A stretch of 27,745 nt of DNA, from NCBI GenBank assembly GCA_038213615.1, contig JBBQSV010000011.1:1-27745 (forward strand), written 5' to 3'. Below the pieces are notes generated by a model. The model saw only the letters and a program-made list of their open reading frames with translations, was not told the DNA's origin and did not search any database. The DNA comes from JBBQSV01 sp038213615 (GTDB taxonomy: Bacteria; Patescibacteriota; Saccharimonadia; Saccharimonadales; OMJO01). Position numbers and translations under genes: made by a program. Shown one piece after another: positions 1-6,655 of this stretch (positions within the stretch are counted from its first letter, which is position 1; every line of letters begins with the position of its first letter).

Positions 1-168
1 CACACCTACAACTATTTGATTAGTTGTGTAGCAGAAAAATTGCAGGTGTTCGGCTGTACATTTGTGAACTGGGAACAAGATTTGGGGCTAGAAGGACTGA
101 GGCATTCAAAACTCGCCTACCACCCAAGCTCTATGCTCAAGAAATACACAATATCAGCGAAGCAATAG
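1..168 (+). CDS. DUF2156-like protein, C-terminal fragment (partial at window start)
   Basis: An open frame runs from base 1 to a TAG at 166-168 and gives the last 55 residues of a protein that begins outside the window. The tail contains NWEQDLGLEGLRHSK followed by YHPSSMLKKY. This resembles the C-terminal pattern of DUF2156 / phosphatidylglycerol lysyltransferase-like GNAT-fold proteins, where an N-(x)-E-x-DLG-x-xGLR-x-xK segment is followed by a basic YxP...LKKY end. Members of that group move an acyl or aminoacyl group onto lipids or other acceptors; the substrate here cannot be told. The gene is convergent with the permease downstream, with only two bases between the two stop codons. The reading frame is clear; the family call rests on one short motif. 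Confidence 0.55.
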   Translation, partial: HTYNYLISCVAEKLQVFGCTFVNWEQDLGLEGLRHSKLAYHPSSMLKKYTISAKQ

Positions 169-170
169 AA

Positions 171-1064
171 TTATCTGGCAATCAAAAATAAGCCGGCGGC
201 CATGGCGGCTATAAGGGAGAACTTCTTAAACTTTTGTCCAGCCTCTGCCTCGCTAAAGAATTTGGGTGCCAAAGGATATAGAGAGAACGAAAACAGCAAA
301 ATAAATGCGGGCTGGATTCCCGATATCACCATAACCAGTGATACGGGGCCCTTGCTCACGGCCAGATTAGAGGTAAACTCTGCACCCAGGTTGACAAGCT
401 CCATGAGCAAGAATACGGGGAGCATTTTGCCTATGAGCTTTCGCAAGCTTCGAACTTCTGCCGCTCTGTCCGTATACAGCATCATATAAAAGAAGTAGAT
501 TCCACCTATCCCTATACCGGCAGTATAGTACAGATAAGCCGAGTAAAATGGCGCATTATTGTATACGTATTTGCTAAGGATGGCAGAAACATCCGCCACA
601 ACTACCGCTATGAGGATTGGTATGATAGCTTTACTAAACTTGAATCGCTTGATGTCTATGGCCGACATAAGTAACGCCGCCGTCATCACCACCAGGAATC
701 CAATTAATTGAACATTGGCCAGGTATTCCTTTAAGAATATGTATGCAAACAGGGGTAAGGTAGCCGGTACCAAATTGAGAATTGCCGCTACGACTGACGG
801 ATGATCAATATCTAGCGCTCTGAAGTAGAAATAAAAAAACACTGTCAGCAAAAAACCCGACAATATCATGGGTAGCGCTAGTGACAACCTAATTGCATCA
901 GCGTGTACCCAGAACCTACTCAGCAGCGGGAGGGAACCAAATATACCTGCCATGGCGGTAGCTGTCAGGGGGCTCTCATACACGAATTGCAACAAGTTAT
1001 CGTCTACCAGATTGACGATTGCATACAGTAGTGGGGCGAGCAATGCCAGGTAAAACCAGTTCAT
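171..1064 (-). CDS. DMT/EamA-type membrane permease
   Basis: A 297-residue, almost wholly hydrophobic protein with about ten predicted membrane segments in two halves, each starting with an inward helix and ending in a short basic loop (DIKRFKFSK near the middle, KFKKFS near the end). This is the layout of the drug/metabolite transporter (EamA) superfamily, which exports or exchanges small metabolites. The substrate cannot be read from sequence. The chosen start is the ATG at 1064. An in-frame TTG at 1094 would add ten residues (MCKLPYPVKH) but neither start has a clear ribosome binding site. It is divergent from the arginine decarboxylase gene, with about 77 bases between the starts. Confidence 0.75.
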   Translation of the reverse strand: MNWFYLALLAPLLYAIVNLVDDNLLQFVYESPLTATAMAGIFGSLPLLSRFWVHADAIRLSLALPMILSGFLLTVFFYFYFRALDIDHPSVVAAILNLVPATLPLFAYIFLKEYLANVQLIGFLVVMTAALLMSAIDIKRFKFSKAIIPILIAVVVADVSAILSKYVYNNAPFYSAYLYYTAGIGIGGIYFFYMMLYTDRAAEVRSLRKLIGKMLPVFLLMELVNLGAEFTSNLAVSKGPVSLVMVISGIQPAFILLFSFSLYPLAPKFFSEAEAGQKFKKFSLIAAMAAGLFLIAR

Positions 1065-1086
1065 ATGCTTAACAGGATAGGGCAAT

Positions 1087-1113
1087 TTGCACAAAAAACA
1101 AAGATGTTATAAT
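1087..1113 (+). promoter_or_regulatory. promoter of the arginine decarboxylase gene
   Basis: An extended -10 element TGTTATAAT (TG-N-TATAAT, hexamer 1108-1113) lies 28 bases before the ATG at 1142. A weak -35 candidate TTGCAC is at 1087-1092 with a short 15-bp spacer. The same extended -10 appears before the response regulator gene at 4135-4143. Confidence 0.6.
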
Positions 1114-1141
1114 ATGAGCCAAAGGAAATCCTAAAATAAAA

Positions 1142-1684
1142 ATGAATATTAGAATTACCAAAGGAACTGGCTTAGGCCCAACCGAGTTATCGGCTTTCGA
1201 CCATGCCCTAGTGAATGCTGGGATTGCCAACTACAACCTAATTTATTTGAGTTCGGTATTGCCGCCAGGTAGTGACGTGATTAGACGGGGTAAATCCTCA
1301 GCAAATCAGGGCGGCCAATGGGGGGATCGACTGTATTTAGTGATAGCCCAGATGCGTACAATTCTGCGTAACCAAGAGGTTTGGGCAGGTGTGGGATGGA
1401 TGCAAGACCCCAAGACCAAAAAGGGGTTATTGGTAGAGCACGAAGGCCACAATGAACAAGAGGTTAGGGCTGACATAAAACATAGTCTGGAAGCCTTGGC
1501 TAAAAACCGCGATATGAAGTTTGGCCCCATTGACATGGAAGTGGTGGGTGTAAAATGCGAAAATGAACCGGTCTGTGCCTTGGTAGCAGCGGTGTTCGAG
1601 TCCAATGAGTGGGAATCAATAAAACTGAGCGATAATGCCAGTGTACTCAAGAGACTAGTGAAGTTTACAAAGGCCAAACGATAA
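1142..1684 (+). CDS. pyruvoyl-dependent arginine decarboxylase (PvlArgDC)
   Basis: This 180-residue protein matches the PvlArgDC family (PF01862), which decarboxylates arginine to agmatine as the first step of polyamine synthesis. The sequence shows the family N-terminus (RITKGTGLGPTELSAFDHAL), then LIYLSSVLPPGSDV. The pro-enzyme is expected to cleave itself between Ser37 and Ser38, giving a short beta chain and an alpha chain capped by a pyruvoyl group made from Ser38. The GVGWMQDP and EGHNEQE segments correspond to the conserved core around the active-site glutamate. Length is close to archaeal homologues (about 165 residues). The start ATG follows a purine-rich AAAGGA about 16 bases upstream, too far for a standard Shine-Dalgarno site. 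Family identification is firm; its role in this organism is inferred. Confidence 0.9.
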   Translation: MNIRITKGTGLGPTELSAFDHALVNAGIANYNLIYLSSVLPPGSDVIRRGKSSANQGGQWGDRLYLVIAQMRTILRNQEVWAGVGWMQDPKTKKGLLVEHEGHNEQEVRADIKHSLEALAKNRDMKFGPIDMEVVGVKCENEPVCALVAAVFESNEWESIKLSDNASVLKRLVKFTKAKR

Positions 1685-1726
1685 ACAGATCACCCAGTTA
1701 AAGTTAGCGTTGGGTTAGCCTGGGCA

Positions 1727-1732
1727 TATAAT
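1727..1732 (+). promoter_or_regulatory. -10 element TATAAT, FolC-like gene
   Basis: TATAAT ends ten bases before the ATG at 1743, so transcription would start within a few bases of the start codon. No convincing -35 is seen 17 bp upstream. Confidence 0.55.
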
Positions 1733-1742
1733 ACGTTTGTGC

Positions 1743-3011
1743 ATGAGTAGGTTGAAGAATTTTGAGGACGCGCGGACGGCCCTGGCGAGCTTTATTGGCT
1801 CGGCTAGGACTTCTTCGGCTGGCTACAATCTTGACCGTATGCGACGGTTGATGTTGTACCTGGATAATCCTCAAGAAAAAATGTCGGTTATACATGTTGC
1901 TGGTACATCGGGCAAGACCTCGACCTGCTACTATGTGGCGGCCCTTTTGCAGGGCGCTGGCAAGAAGGTTGGCCTGACTATATCGCCACACGTTGACGAG
2001 GTTAACGAACGTGCTCAGGTAAATCTAAAGCCGTTGCCAGAAGATGAGTATTGCCAAGAGCTATCGATATTCTTAGAACTGATAGGTCACAGTGGGTTGA
2101 GACCCACATATTTTGAAGTAACTGTAGCATTTGCATTTTGGTTGTTTGCTAAGCACAAAGTAGATTATGCGGTTGTCGAGGTTGGTTTGGGCGGGTTATT
2201 GGATGGGACCAACGTAATATCTAGATCCGACAAAGTCTGTATCATTACCGACATCGGGCTTGATCATACCCATATCTTAGGCAAAACCTATGTAGAGATA
2301 GCCTATCAAAAAGCAGGAATCATAAAGCAAGGTAATCATGTATTTATGATTCAGCAGCGGCCCCAGGTAGTGGACGTAGTCAGGGATGTCTGCAAGTCCC
2401 AAGCGGCACACCTGCATCTAATAAAACGGCCCAAGCTTGACCCTAGGGATACTATGCCGTTATTCCAACAGCGGAACTGGTATCTGGCCAACCAGGTAGT
2501 GCTATTTTTACTGAACACTAACAGCATGCCTTGGGCGTTAGGAACGAGGGAGACTTTGGTGCCCGCTCGCATGGAAGCTGTGCAGCTAGGCAATACCCAG
2601 GTTATACTAGACGGTTCTCATAATAGTCAGAAAATTACAGCCTTAGTAGATAGTGTTCAAGCAAAATATCCTGGGCGACGTATGGTGCTGTTGATAAGTT
2701 TCGGTACTGATAAGCTAGCCACACTACCGGCCAGTCTAGAGCAGCTACACAAGTTGAGCGACACGGTCATTACTACTTCTTTTTTACAGGAGCAACACGA
2801 AGTAAAGGTTGCCATAAATGCCAAAGTCTTGGCAGATTACTGTGACCGAACGGGCTTTACGGACGTAGTCAGTGAGCCAGATCCTGCAATAGCCTTAGAG
2901 CTGGCATTGAGTAATAACCCCTACATATTATTAGTGACTGGCTCGTACTTCTTGCTAAATTATGTACGACCAACAGTCCTGCAGCTAACTGGTTTCAGAC
3001 CTCCGGCTTAG
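1743..3011 (+). CDS. Mur-ligase family protein, folylpolyglutamate synthase (FolC)-like
   Basis: A 422-residue ligase of the FolC branch. The P-loop GTSGKTST lies at residues 54-61 directly after VIHVA, followed by SPHVDEVNERAQVN, the FolC-type loop. A GLGGLLDGTNV segment, the DIGLDHTHILG metal/ATP motif, and a C-terminal Rossmann-like domain opening with LDGSHN follow. FolC enzymes add glutamate to folates using ATP. The P-loop reads TSGKTST rather than the usual TNGKGS, closer to Mur ligases, so the acceptor could be something other than folate. The start is the ATG at 1743. A TTG at 1737 is possible but lies only 4 bases past a TATAAT (1727-1732), so the message is probably almost leaderless. 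The stop overlaps the convergent ATP-grasp gene by four bases. Confidence 0.8.
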   Translation: MSRLKNFEDARTALASFIGSARTSSAGYNLDRMRRLMLYLDNPQEKMSVIHVAGTSGKTSTCYYVAALLQGAGKKVGLTISPHVDEVNERAQVNLKPLPEDEYCQELSIFLELIGHSGLRPTYFEVTVAFAFWLFAKHKVDYAVVEVGLGGLLDGTNVISRSDKVCIITDIGLDHTHILGKTYVEIAYQKAGIIKQGNHVFMIQQRPQVVDVVRDVCKSQAAHLHLIKRPKLDPRDTMPLFQQRNWYLANQVVLFLLNTNSMPWALGTRETLVPARMEAVQLGNTQVILDGSHNSQKITALVDSVQAKYPGRRMVLLISFGTDKLATLPASLEQLHKLSDTVITTSFLQEQHEVKVAINAKVLADYCDRTGFTDVVSEPDPAIALELALSNNPYILLVTGSYFLLNYVRPTVLQLTGFRPPA

Positions 3012-4066
3012 GCCGATGTGTTGAGCACTAACGTATAAAGGTCGGCTACTATTTTGCGCTGGACTTCCCCTGAACTAGCGTAATGATCTAGTCCGGGTGC
3101 AGCGTTTACCTCAAGCACGCTGTAAGCCGACTTGGCGTTGGCTATGTCGCCACATGCCAAGTCGATCCCGCAAAGCCTAAGATTGAAATTGGCGGCAATT
3201 TTAGCTGCCAGATCGATCCAGCTTTGATCAACTCTGTCTGTAACGTCTTCTGATGTGCCGCCAACCGATAGGTTCGATATGGATGCAAGGCCAACCAGGC
3301 ATTCGCTATCGGGAACAAAACTTAAACCTAGACCCTGGCTGGATAGGTGCTGCAGAATACGTGGATCTTGGGCATTTAGCCTGGTATCTCTACCTTCGGC
3401 TTCATATGTTCTTTGTAACTCTTCAACCAACCACCCAATATTGTGTAGGCCATCACCGGTAACTGACAGAGGGATACGCCTATAAGCGCTTATGAGTGAA
3501 CTGTCTAGCATGACTAGTCTATAGTCAGGGAGATTGATCGCCTCCTCGATAACGGCGACCCTTATACGTTTTTGTTCATACCCCGACAAGGTTGTGTCTA
3601 ACAAATCTCTGTCCCCAACCCGGTAGACATCGCCACCCTTTGAACCCTGAACTGGCTTTATGTACACAGGCCAACCTAGATTGTCGCTGACCCAATCTGC
3701 CGCCGTATCTGTTGTTCGCAGGGTAGTGTTACCACGCTTTATTTGGGTGGGGCCAATTTGCTCTGCCCACCAAGGCAACAGGAACTCCTCGCCGTCTGGA
3801 CAATTTACACCAATGGCTCTGAGCATGAATTTTGTATAACCTTTGTCTTTTGCCAGGTCGCAAGCGGCTCCAGAGTTGAGACCTAAGTCGTTACCATAAG
3901 TAATGCGGTGACCACCATCCGCATAATCTAGCCTAACCACATAGCCGTATTCGGGCTCGATGATGATGTTATCAACGTTAGTTAACTTACCCTCGTTGTA
4001 CAGGTCTATTAGCACACGGGTTACATAGGGGTAATGTTCTCGGTCGACTATTTCTGGTGTACTCAT
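3008..4066 (-). CDS. ATP-grasp ligase (glutathione/cyanophycin-synthetase-like fold)
   Basis: A 352-residue ATP-grasp protein. An N-terminal region contains YGNDLGLNS and RAIGVNCPDGEEFLLP. The ATP-binding lysine loop WPVYIKPVQGSKGGDVY sits in the middle, followed by the EEAINLPDYRLVMLDSSLISAYRR strand pair. The C-terminal metal-binding motif is LCGIDLACGD...YSVLEVNAAPGLDHY. These are the hallmarks of ligases that join an amino acid or carboxylate to an amine through an acyl phosphate, such as GshAB, the ATP-grasp half of cyanophycin synthetase, or RimK. The substrates are not evident. It is transcribed away from the response regulator from a good divergent promoter and converges on the FolC-like gene with a four-base overlap. 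The ATG at 4066 is the first in frame. Confidence 0.8.
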   Translation of the reverse strand: MSTPEIVDREHYPYVTRVLIDLYNEGKLTNVDNIIIEPEYGYVVRLDYADGGHRITYGNDLGLNSGAACDLAKDKGYTKFMLRAIGVNCPDGEEFLLPWWAEQIGPTQIKRGNTTLRTTDTAADWVSDNLGWPVYIKPVQGSKGGDVYRVGDRDLLDTTLSGYEQKRIRVAVIEEAINLPDYRLVMLDSSLISAYRRIPLSVTGDGLHNIGWLVEELQRTYEAEGRDTRLNAQDPRILQHLSSQGLGLSFVPDSECLVGLASISNLSVGGTSEDVTDRVDQSWIDLAAKIAANFNLRLCGIDLACGDIANAKSAYSVLEVNAAPGLDHYASSGEVQRKIVADLYTLVLNTSA

Positions 4067-4094
4067 AAGAAGTTAGCCTTGCAGTGTTGTTCAA

Positions 4095-4123
4095 ATCATA
4101 GCACATTTATCATACTTTTTCAA
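4095..4123 (-). promoter_or_regulatory. promoter of the ATP-grasp gene
   Basis: On the minus strand TTGAAA (4123-4118) and an extended -10 TGC-TATGAT (TATGAT at 4100-4095) are separated by 17 bp, a near-ideal sigma70 arrangement. The leader would be about 20 nt. Confidence 0.7.
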
Positions 4124-4134
4124 ATGCCCTGCTC

Positions 4135-4143
4135 TGTTATAAT
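4135..4143 (+). promoter_or_regulatory. extended -10 TGTTATAAT of the two-component operon
   Basis: TG-T-TATAAT ends 12 bases before the ATG at 4156. The predicted leader is about five bases and there is no Shine-Dalgarno site. It lies back to back with the promoter of the ATP-grasp gene. Confidence 0.65.
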
Positions 4144-4155
4144 CAATTTCGTAGT

Positions 4156-4527
4156 ATGTACAAAATAGCTATAGTCGAAGATGACCGGGCCATTAGCCAG
4201 CTTTATCAAATAAAGTTCAAAAAAGAGGGCTACACCGTAGAAGTTGCCGAAAATGGCAAAGATGGTTTGGTGCTGGCCGAGAAAATGAAGCCAGACGTTG
4301 TGCTACTAGATCTGATGATGCCAGAAATGACCGGTGGCGAGATGTTAAAGGTCCTACGCAAAACCGAGTGGGGCAAAGATGTGAAGGTAGTGATACTAAC
4401 TAATGTTAGCGTCGACGAAGCAGAGCCCGAGATAAAGGGCCAAAATATACAAGGATTTATATTAAAAGCTCACTACACACCCCAACAAGTGGTGGATACG
4501 GTCAAAAAAGTATTGCTCCAAAAGTAG
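4156..4527 (+). CDS. single-domain response regulator (CheY-like receiver)
   Basis: A 123-residue stand-alone receiver domain. The acidic pocket is Asp9/Asp10 (IVEDD), the phospho-acceptor is Asp52 (LLDLMMPEM), the switch threonine is Thr82 (ILTN), and the conserved lysine is Lys104 (GFILKAHYTP). No output domain is attached, so it must act through protein contacts like CheY or Spo0F, or relay phosphate. The histidine kinase begins 32 bases downstream on the same strand, so the two form an obvious signalling pair. No ribosome binding site is present before the ATG. Confidence 0.9.
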   Translation: MYKIAIVEDDRAISQLYQIKFKKEGYTVEVAENGKDGLVLAEKMKPDVVLLDLMMPEMTGGEMLKVLRKTEWGKDVKVVILTNVSVDEAEPEIKGQNIQGFILKAHYTPQQVVDTVKKVLLQK

Positions 4528-4559
4528 CGGTCAAAGCTCAAGCACGATAGAATACAAAG

Positions 4560-6077
4560 GTGGCAGAAGTTAAAACCAAGACTCCGGCAATAGGCTTTAA
4601 GCGGCGAAAGCAGCTAGAAAAAGACCTAGAACATGTTACCCAGGAAATGTACGTAAAGAACCTGGAGTTGGTTCATACCAACCAAACTTTGTCGCTGCTA
4701 CGCACCATAGACAGCCTGGTACTAGAATCGCAAGAATCTCTAGATCAGCTGTGCCAACAGATCAGTGGGGCCATAATAGAAAATTCTGATTTTGTAATAG
4801 CAGGGGTTTTGGTCAAGTCGCCACACCGTGACCAGTTGGATTTAATGGGCGTTACTGCCGACACGCCAGAACCAGGTACTGCCAAGAAACTACTGACCGG
4901 GGCATATGTAGACGCTGCCGAAAAAGAGGTCAACGCTAACCCGCCGGGTATGCTTTTGCAATTGGAACACATGAGTGACCACAGACTGTCGGCTCTGTTA
5001 AACGTGCCAGAATCGGCCGTGGCCAACCTGCGCAAAGCCGTAAAGATCGGATCGATTTTTGTTGCTAGACTGATGGCCCGTAACCGTTTGGTAGGCGTGA
5101 TAATGGTGGGTTGGGGTTCTGTGGTGGCCGCCGTTGCCAAAGAAGACCAGGTGTTACTAGAACGGCTAAATCAGGCCGTAGGTGTAGCCATAGACAACCG
5201 CTTACTATACGAAGAAAACCAACGCGTGCTTAAGCAGCTGCAAAAATCTAACACCAAGCTAAAGGCGTTGGACGAAGCCAAAGACGAGTTTATCAGCATG
5301 GCATCCCACCAGCTGCGCACCCCGCTGACCAGTGTTAAAGGCTATGTCAGTATGGTGCTAGAGGGTGACATGGGCAAGGTGTCTGCGTCCCAACGCAAGA
5401 TGCTAGACCAAGCCTTTGTGAGTAGTCAGCGGATGGTCTACCTGATAGCCGACCTGCTGAACGTGTCGCGTCTGCGTACCGGCAAGTTTGTGATAGAGGC
5501 CAAACCAACTGATTTATCAGAAGTTATCGAGCAAGAAATCAGCCAGCTGGTAGAAACTGCCAAGGGCCGCGACCTAACGTTGACCTACAAAAAGCCCAAG
5601 GGCTTTCCGGTGCTGATGCTGGACGAAACCAAAATTCGCCAGGTGATTATGAACTTTGCCGACAACGCTATTTATTACACCCCGGCTGGTGGGCATATCG
5701 AGGTCAAGCTAGAAGACAAGGGCCAAACCATAGAGTTCACTGTTAATGACGACGGCCTGGGCGTGCCCAAGGCCGAACAGCCACACCTGTTTACCAAGTT
5801 CTTTCGTGCTGGTAACGCCAAAAAGGCCCGCCCAGATGGTACGGGGCTAGGGTTGTTCATGGCCAAAAAGGTGATTGTGGCCCAGGGCGGAGCGCTGGTG
5901 TTCAAAAGTGCCGAGGGCAAGGGCAGTACTTTTGGATTCAGCTTTGCCAAAGCCAAGCTAAAGCCCACCGCCGCTCAGCTAAAAGGTGGGGGCAACGAGC
6001 CTATACAGGCACCAGCCGGTAATCCAGCTACCGAGCCAACGCTGGCTCCGCCACCAATAGTGCCCGCCAAAAGTTGA
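4560..6077 (+). CDS. soluble GAF-type sensor histidine kinase
   Basis: A 505-residue kinase without membrane segments. Order: a short coiled coil (about 15-50), a GAF-like sensor region (about 55-215), a second coiled coil, the dimerisation/phospho-acceptor helix with ASHQLRTPLTSVKGY (phospho-acceptor His250), then the HATPase domain. The N box is NFADNAIYYTP, the G1 box DDGLGVP and the G2 box GTGLGLFMAKK. The last 35 residues are Pro/Ala-rich and probably disordered. It probably phosphorylates the receiver encoded just upstream and senses a cytoplasmic signal. The start is the GTG at 4560. A -10-like TAGAAT ends six bases before it, so it may also be made from its own leaderless transcript. 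Confidence 0.9.
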   Translation: MAEVKTKTPAIGFKRRKQLEKDLEHVTQEMYVKNLELVHTNQTLSLLRTIDSLVLESQESLDQLCQQISGAIIENSDFVIAGVLVKSPHRDQLDLMGVTADTPEPGTAKKLLTGAYVDAAEKEVNANPPGMLLQLEHMSDHRLSALLNVPESAVANLRKAVKIGSIFVARLMARNRLVGVIMVGWGSVVAAVAKEDQVLLERLNQAVGVAIDNRLLYEENQRVLKQLQKSNTKLKALDEAKDEFISMASHQLRTPLTSVKGYVSMVLEGDMGKVSASQRKMLDQAFVSSQRMVYLIADLLNVSRLRTGKFVIEAKPTDLSEVIEQEISQLVETAKGRDLTLTYKKPKGFPVLMLDETKIRQVIMNFADNAIYYTPAGGHIEVKLEDKGQTIEFTVNDDGLGVPKAEQPHLFTKFFRAGNAKKARPDGTGLGLFMAKKVIVAQGGALVFKSAEGKGSTFGFSFAKAKLKPTAAQLKGGGNEPIQAPAGNPATEPTLAPPPIVPAKS

Positions 6078-6109
6078 CATTGAGCCTTGTTGGGCAGAGA
6101 ATCGAGACA

Positions 6110-6370
6110 ATGACTACTCATGATGATTCTATGGAATATGATCCAGGCAGGCGCCGTATTGGTGTGCCAACTGATGCAGATATGCGTATGCTAGTGCTGG
6201 AAAGATTAATCCCTAGAGTTGTAGATGCAATTGTATGTGGACTGCGTGTTGAATATGGTACTGGTGATCGTAGGGCGGAGGCTGAGAGAATCTCTGGTAT
6301 TGCCGATGAGGTTCGCGAAGTTTCTGAGTTCTTTAGAATATTAGACGCCGCCGTCTCAACCACCCCTTGA
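6110..6370 (+). CDS. small protein of unknown function, 86 residues
   Basis: I do not recognise this protein. It is acidic at the N-terminus (THDDSMEYDPGRRR), then helical, with ERLIPRVVDAIVCGLRVEYGTGDRRAEAERISG and EVREVSEFFRIL, and has no membrane segment. The ATG at 6110 is preferred. A TTG at 6074 in the same frame overlaps the kinase stop by three bases and would translationally couple the two, adding 12 residues. Base usage is plain and AT-leaning compared with the kinase. It ends about 20 bases before the T-box leader. It could be an accessory of the two-component system, but that rests on position alone. Confidence 0.5.
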   Translation: MTTHDDSMEYDPGRRRIGVPTDADMRMLVLERLIPRVVDAIVCGLRVEYGTGDRRAEAERISGIADEVREVSEFFRILDAAVSTTP

Positions 6371-6384
6371 ACTATGGGTCATTC

Positions 6385-6640
6385 ACGCGTATAGTGAAGC
6401 TAAATACGTTCTGCATTAGCAGATGAGTGGCCATCAACCACGAATGTAGCGGGAAGAAATCAGTAGACCCCGACGCTTGCAGCGTAATCACTATAACTAA
6501 GCGCTAGAAGAATCACTTCTTTTAGAATCTGGATGGTACCACCCCTCACCTTTTCCGATCTCCGAGTAGTCTGTCATCAGATTAATCGAGGATTGTGAAA
6601 AGGTGAGGGGTTCCAGAGTCTAGCAGAAGTGATTTTTATT
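6385..6640 (+). promoter_or_regulatory. T-box riboswitch leader of ileS
   Basis: The leader contains a T-box core GGATGGTACCACCCC (6531-6545). Its UGGU would pair with an ACCA tRNA end, as expected for tRNA-Ile. A basal stem candidate is ATAGTGA (6391-6397) with TCACTAT (6488-6494). The downstream half is one long terminator: AATCACTTCT 6511-6520 / AGAAGTGATT 6625-6634, TAGA and TCTGGA / TCCAGA and TCTA, and a perfect CCCCTCACCTTTT 6542-6554 / AAAAGGTGAGGGG 6598-6610, ending in TTTTTATT. In this fold TGGTACCA stays unpaired. Uncharged tRNA-Ile should stabilise the antiterminator and switch ileS on. I cannot place the specifier codon securely; ATC at 6487-6489 is one candidate. Confidence 0.85.
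6511..6640 (+). terminator. regulated terminator within the ileS T-box
   Basis: Three stacked helices flank the T-box bulge and are followed by TTTTTATT (6633-6640). The innermost 13-bp helix is perfect. The ileS ribosome binding site and start lie only about 5-20 bases downstream. Confidence 0.8.
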
Positions 6641-6655
6641 TGGAAAGGAAACCAC

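Noticed and set aside
6629..6655. GTG at 6629 as the start of ileS
   Set aside because: It lies in the 3' arm of the T-box terminator, and the proper ribosome binding site AAAGGAA precedes the GTG at 6656.
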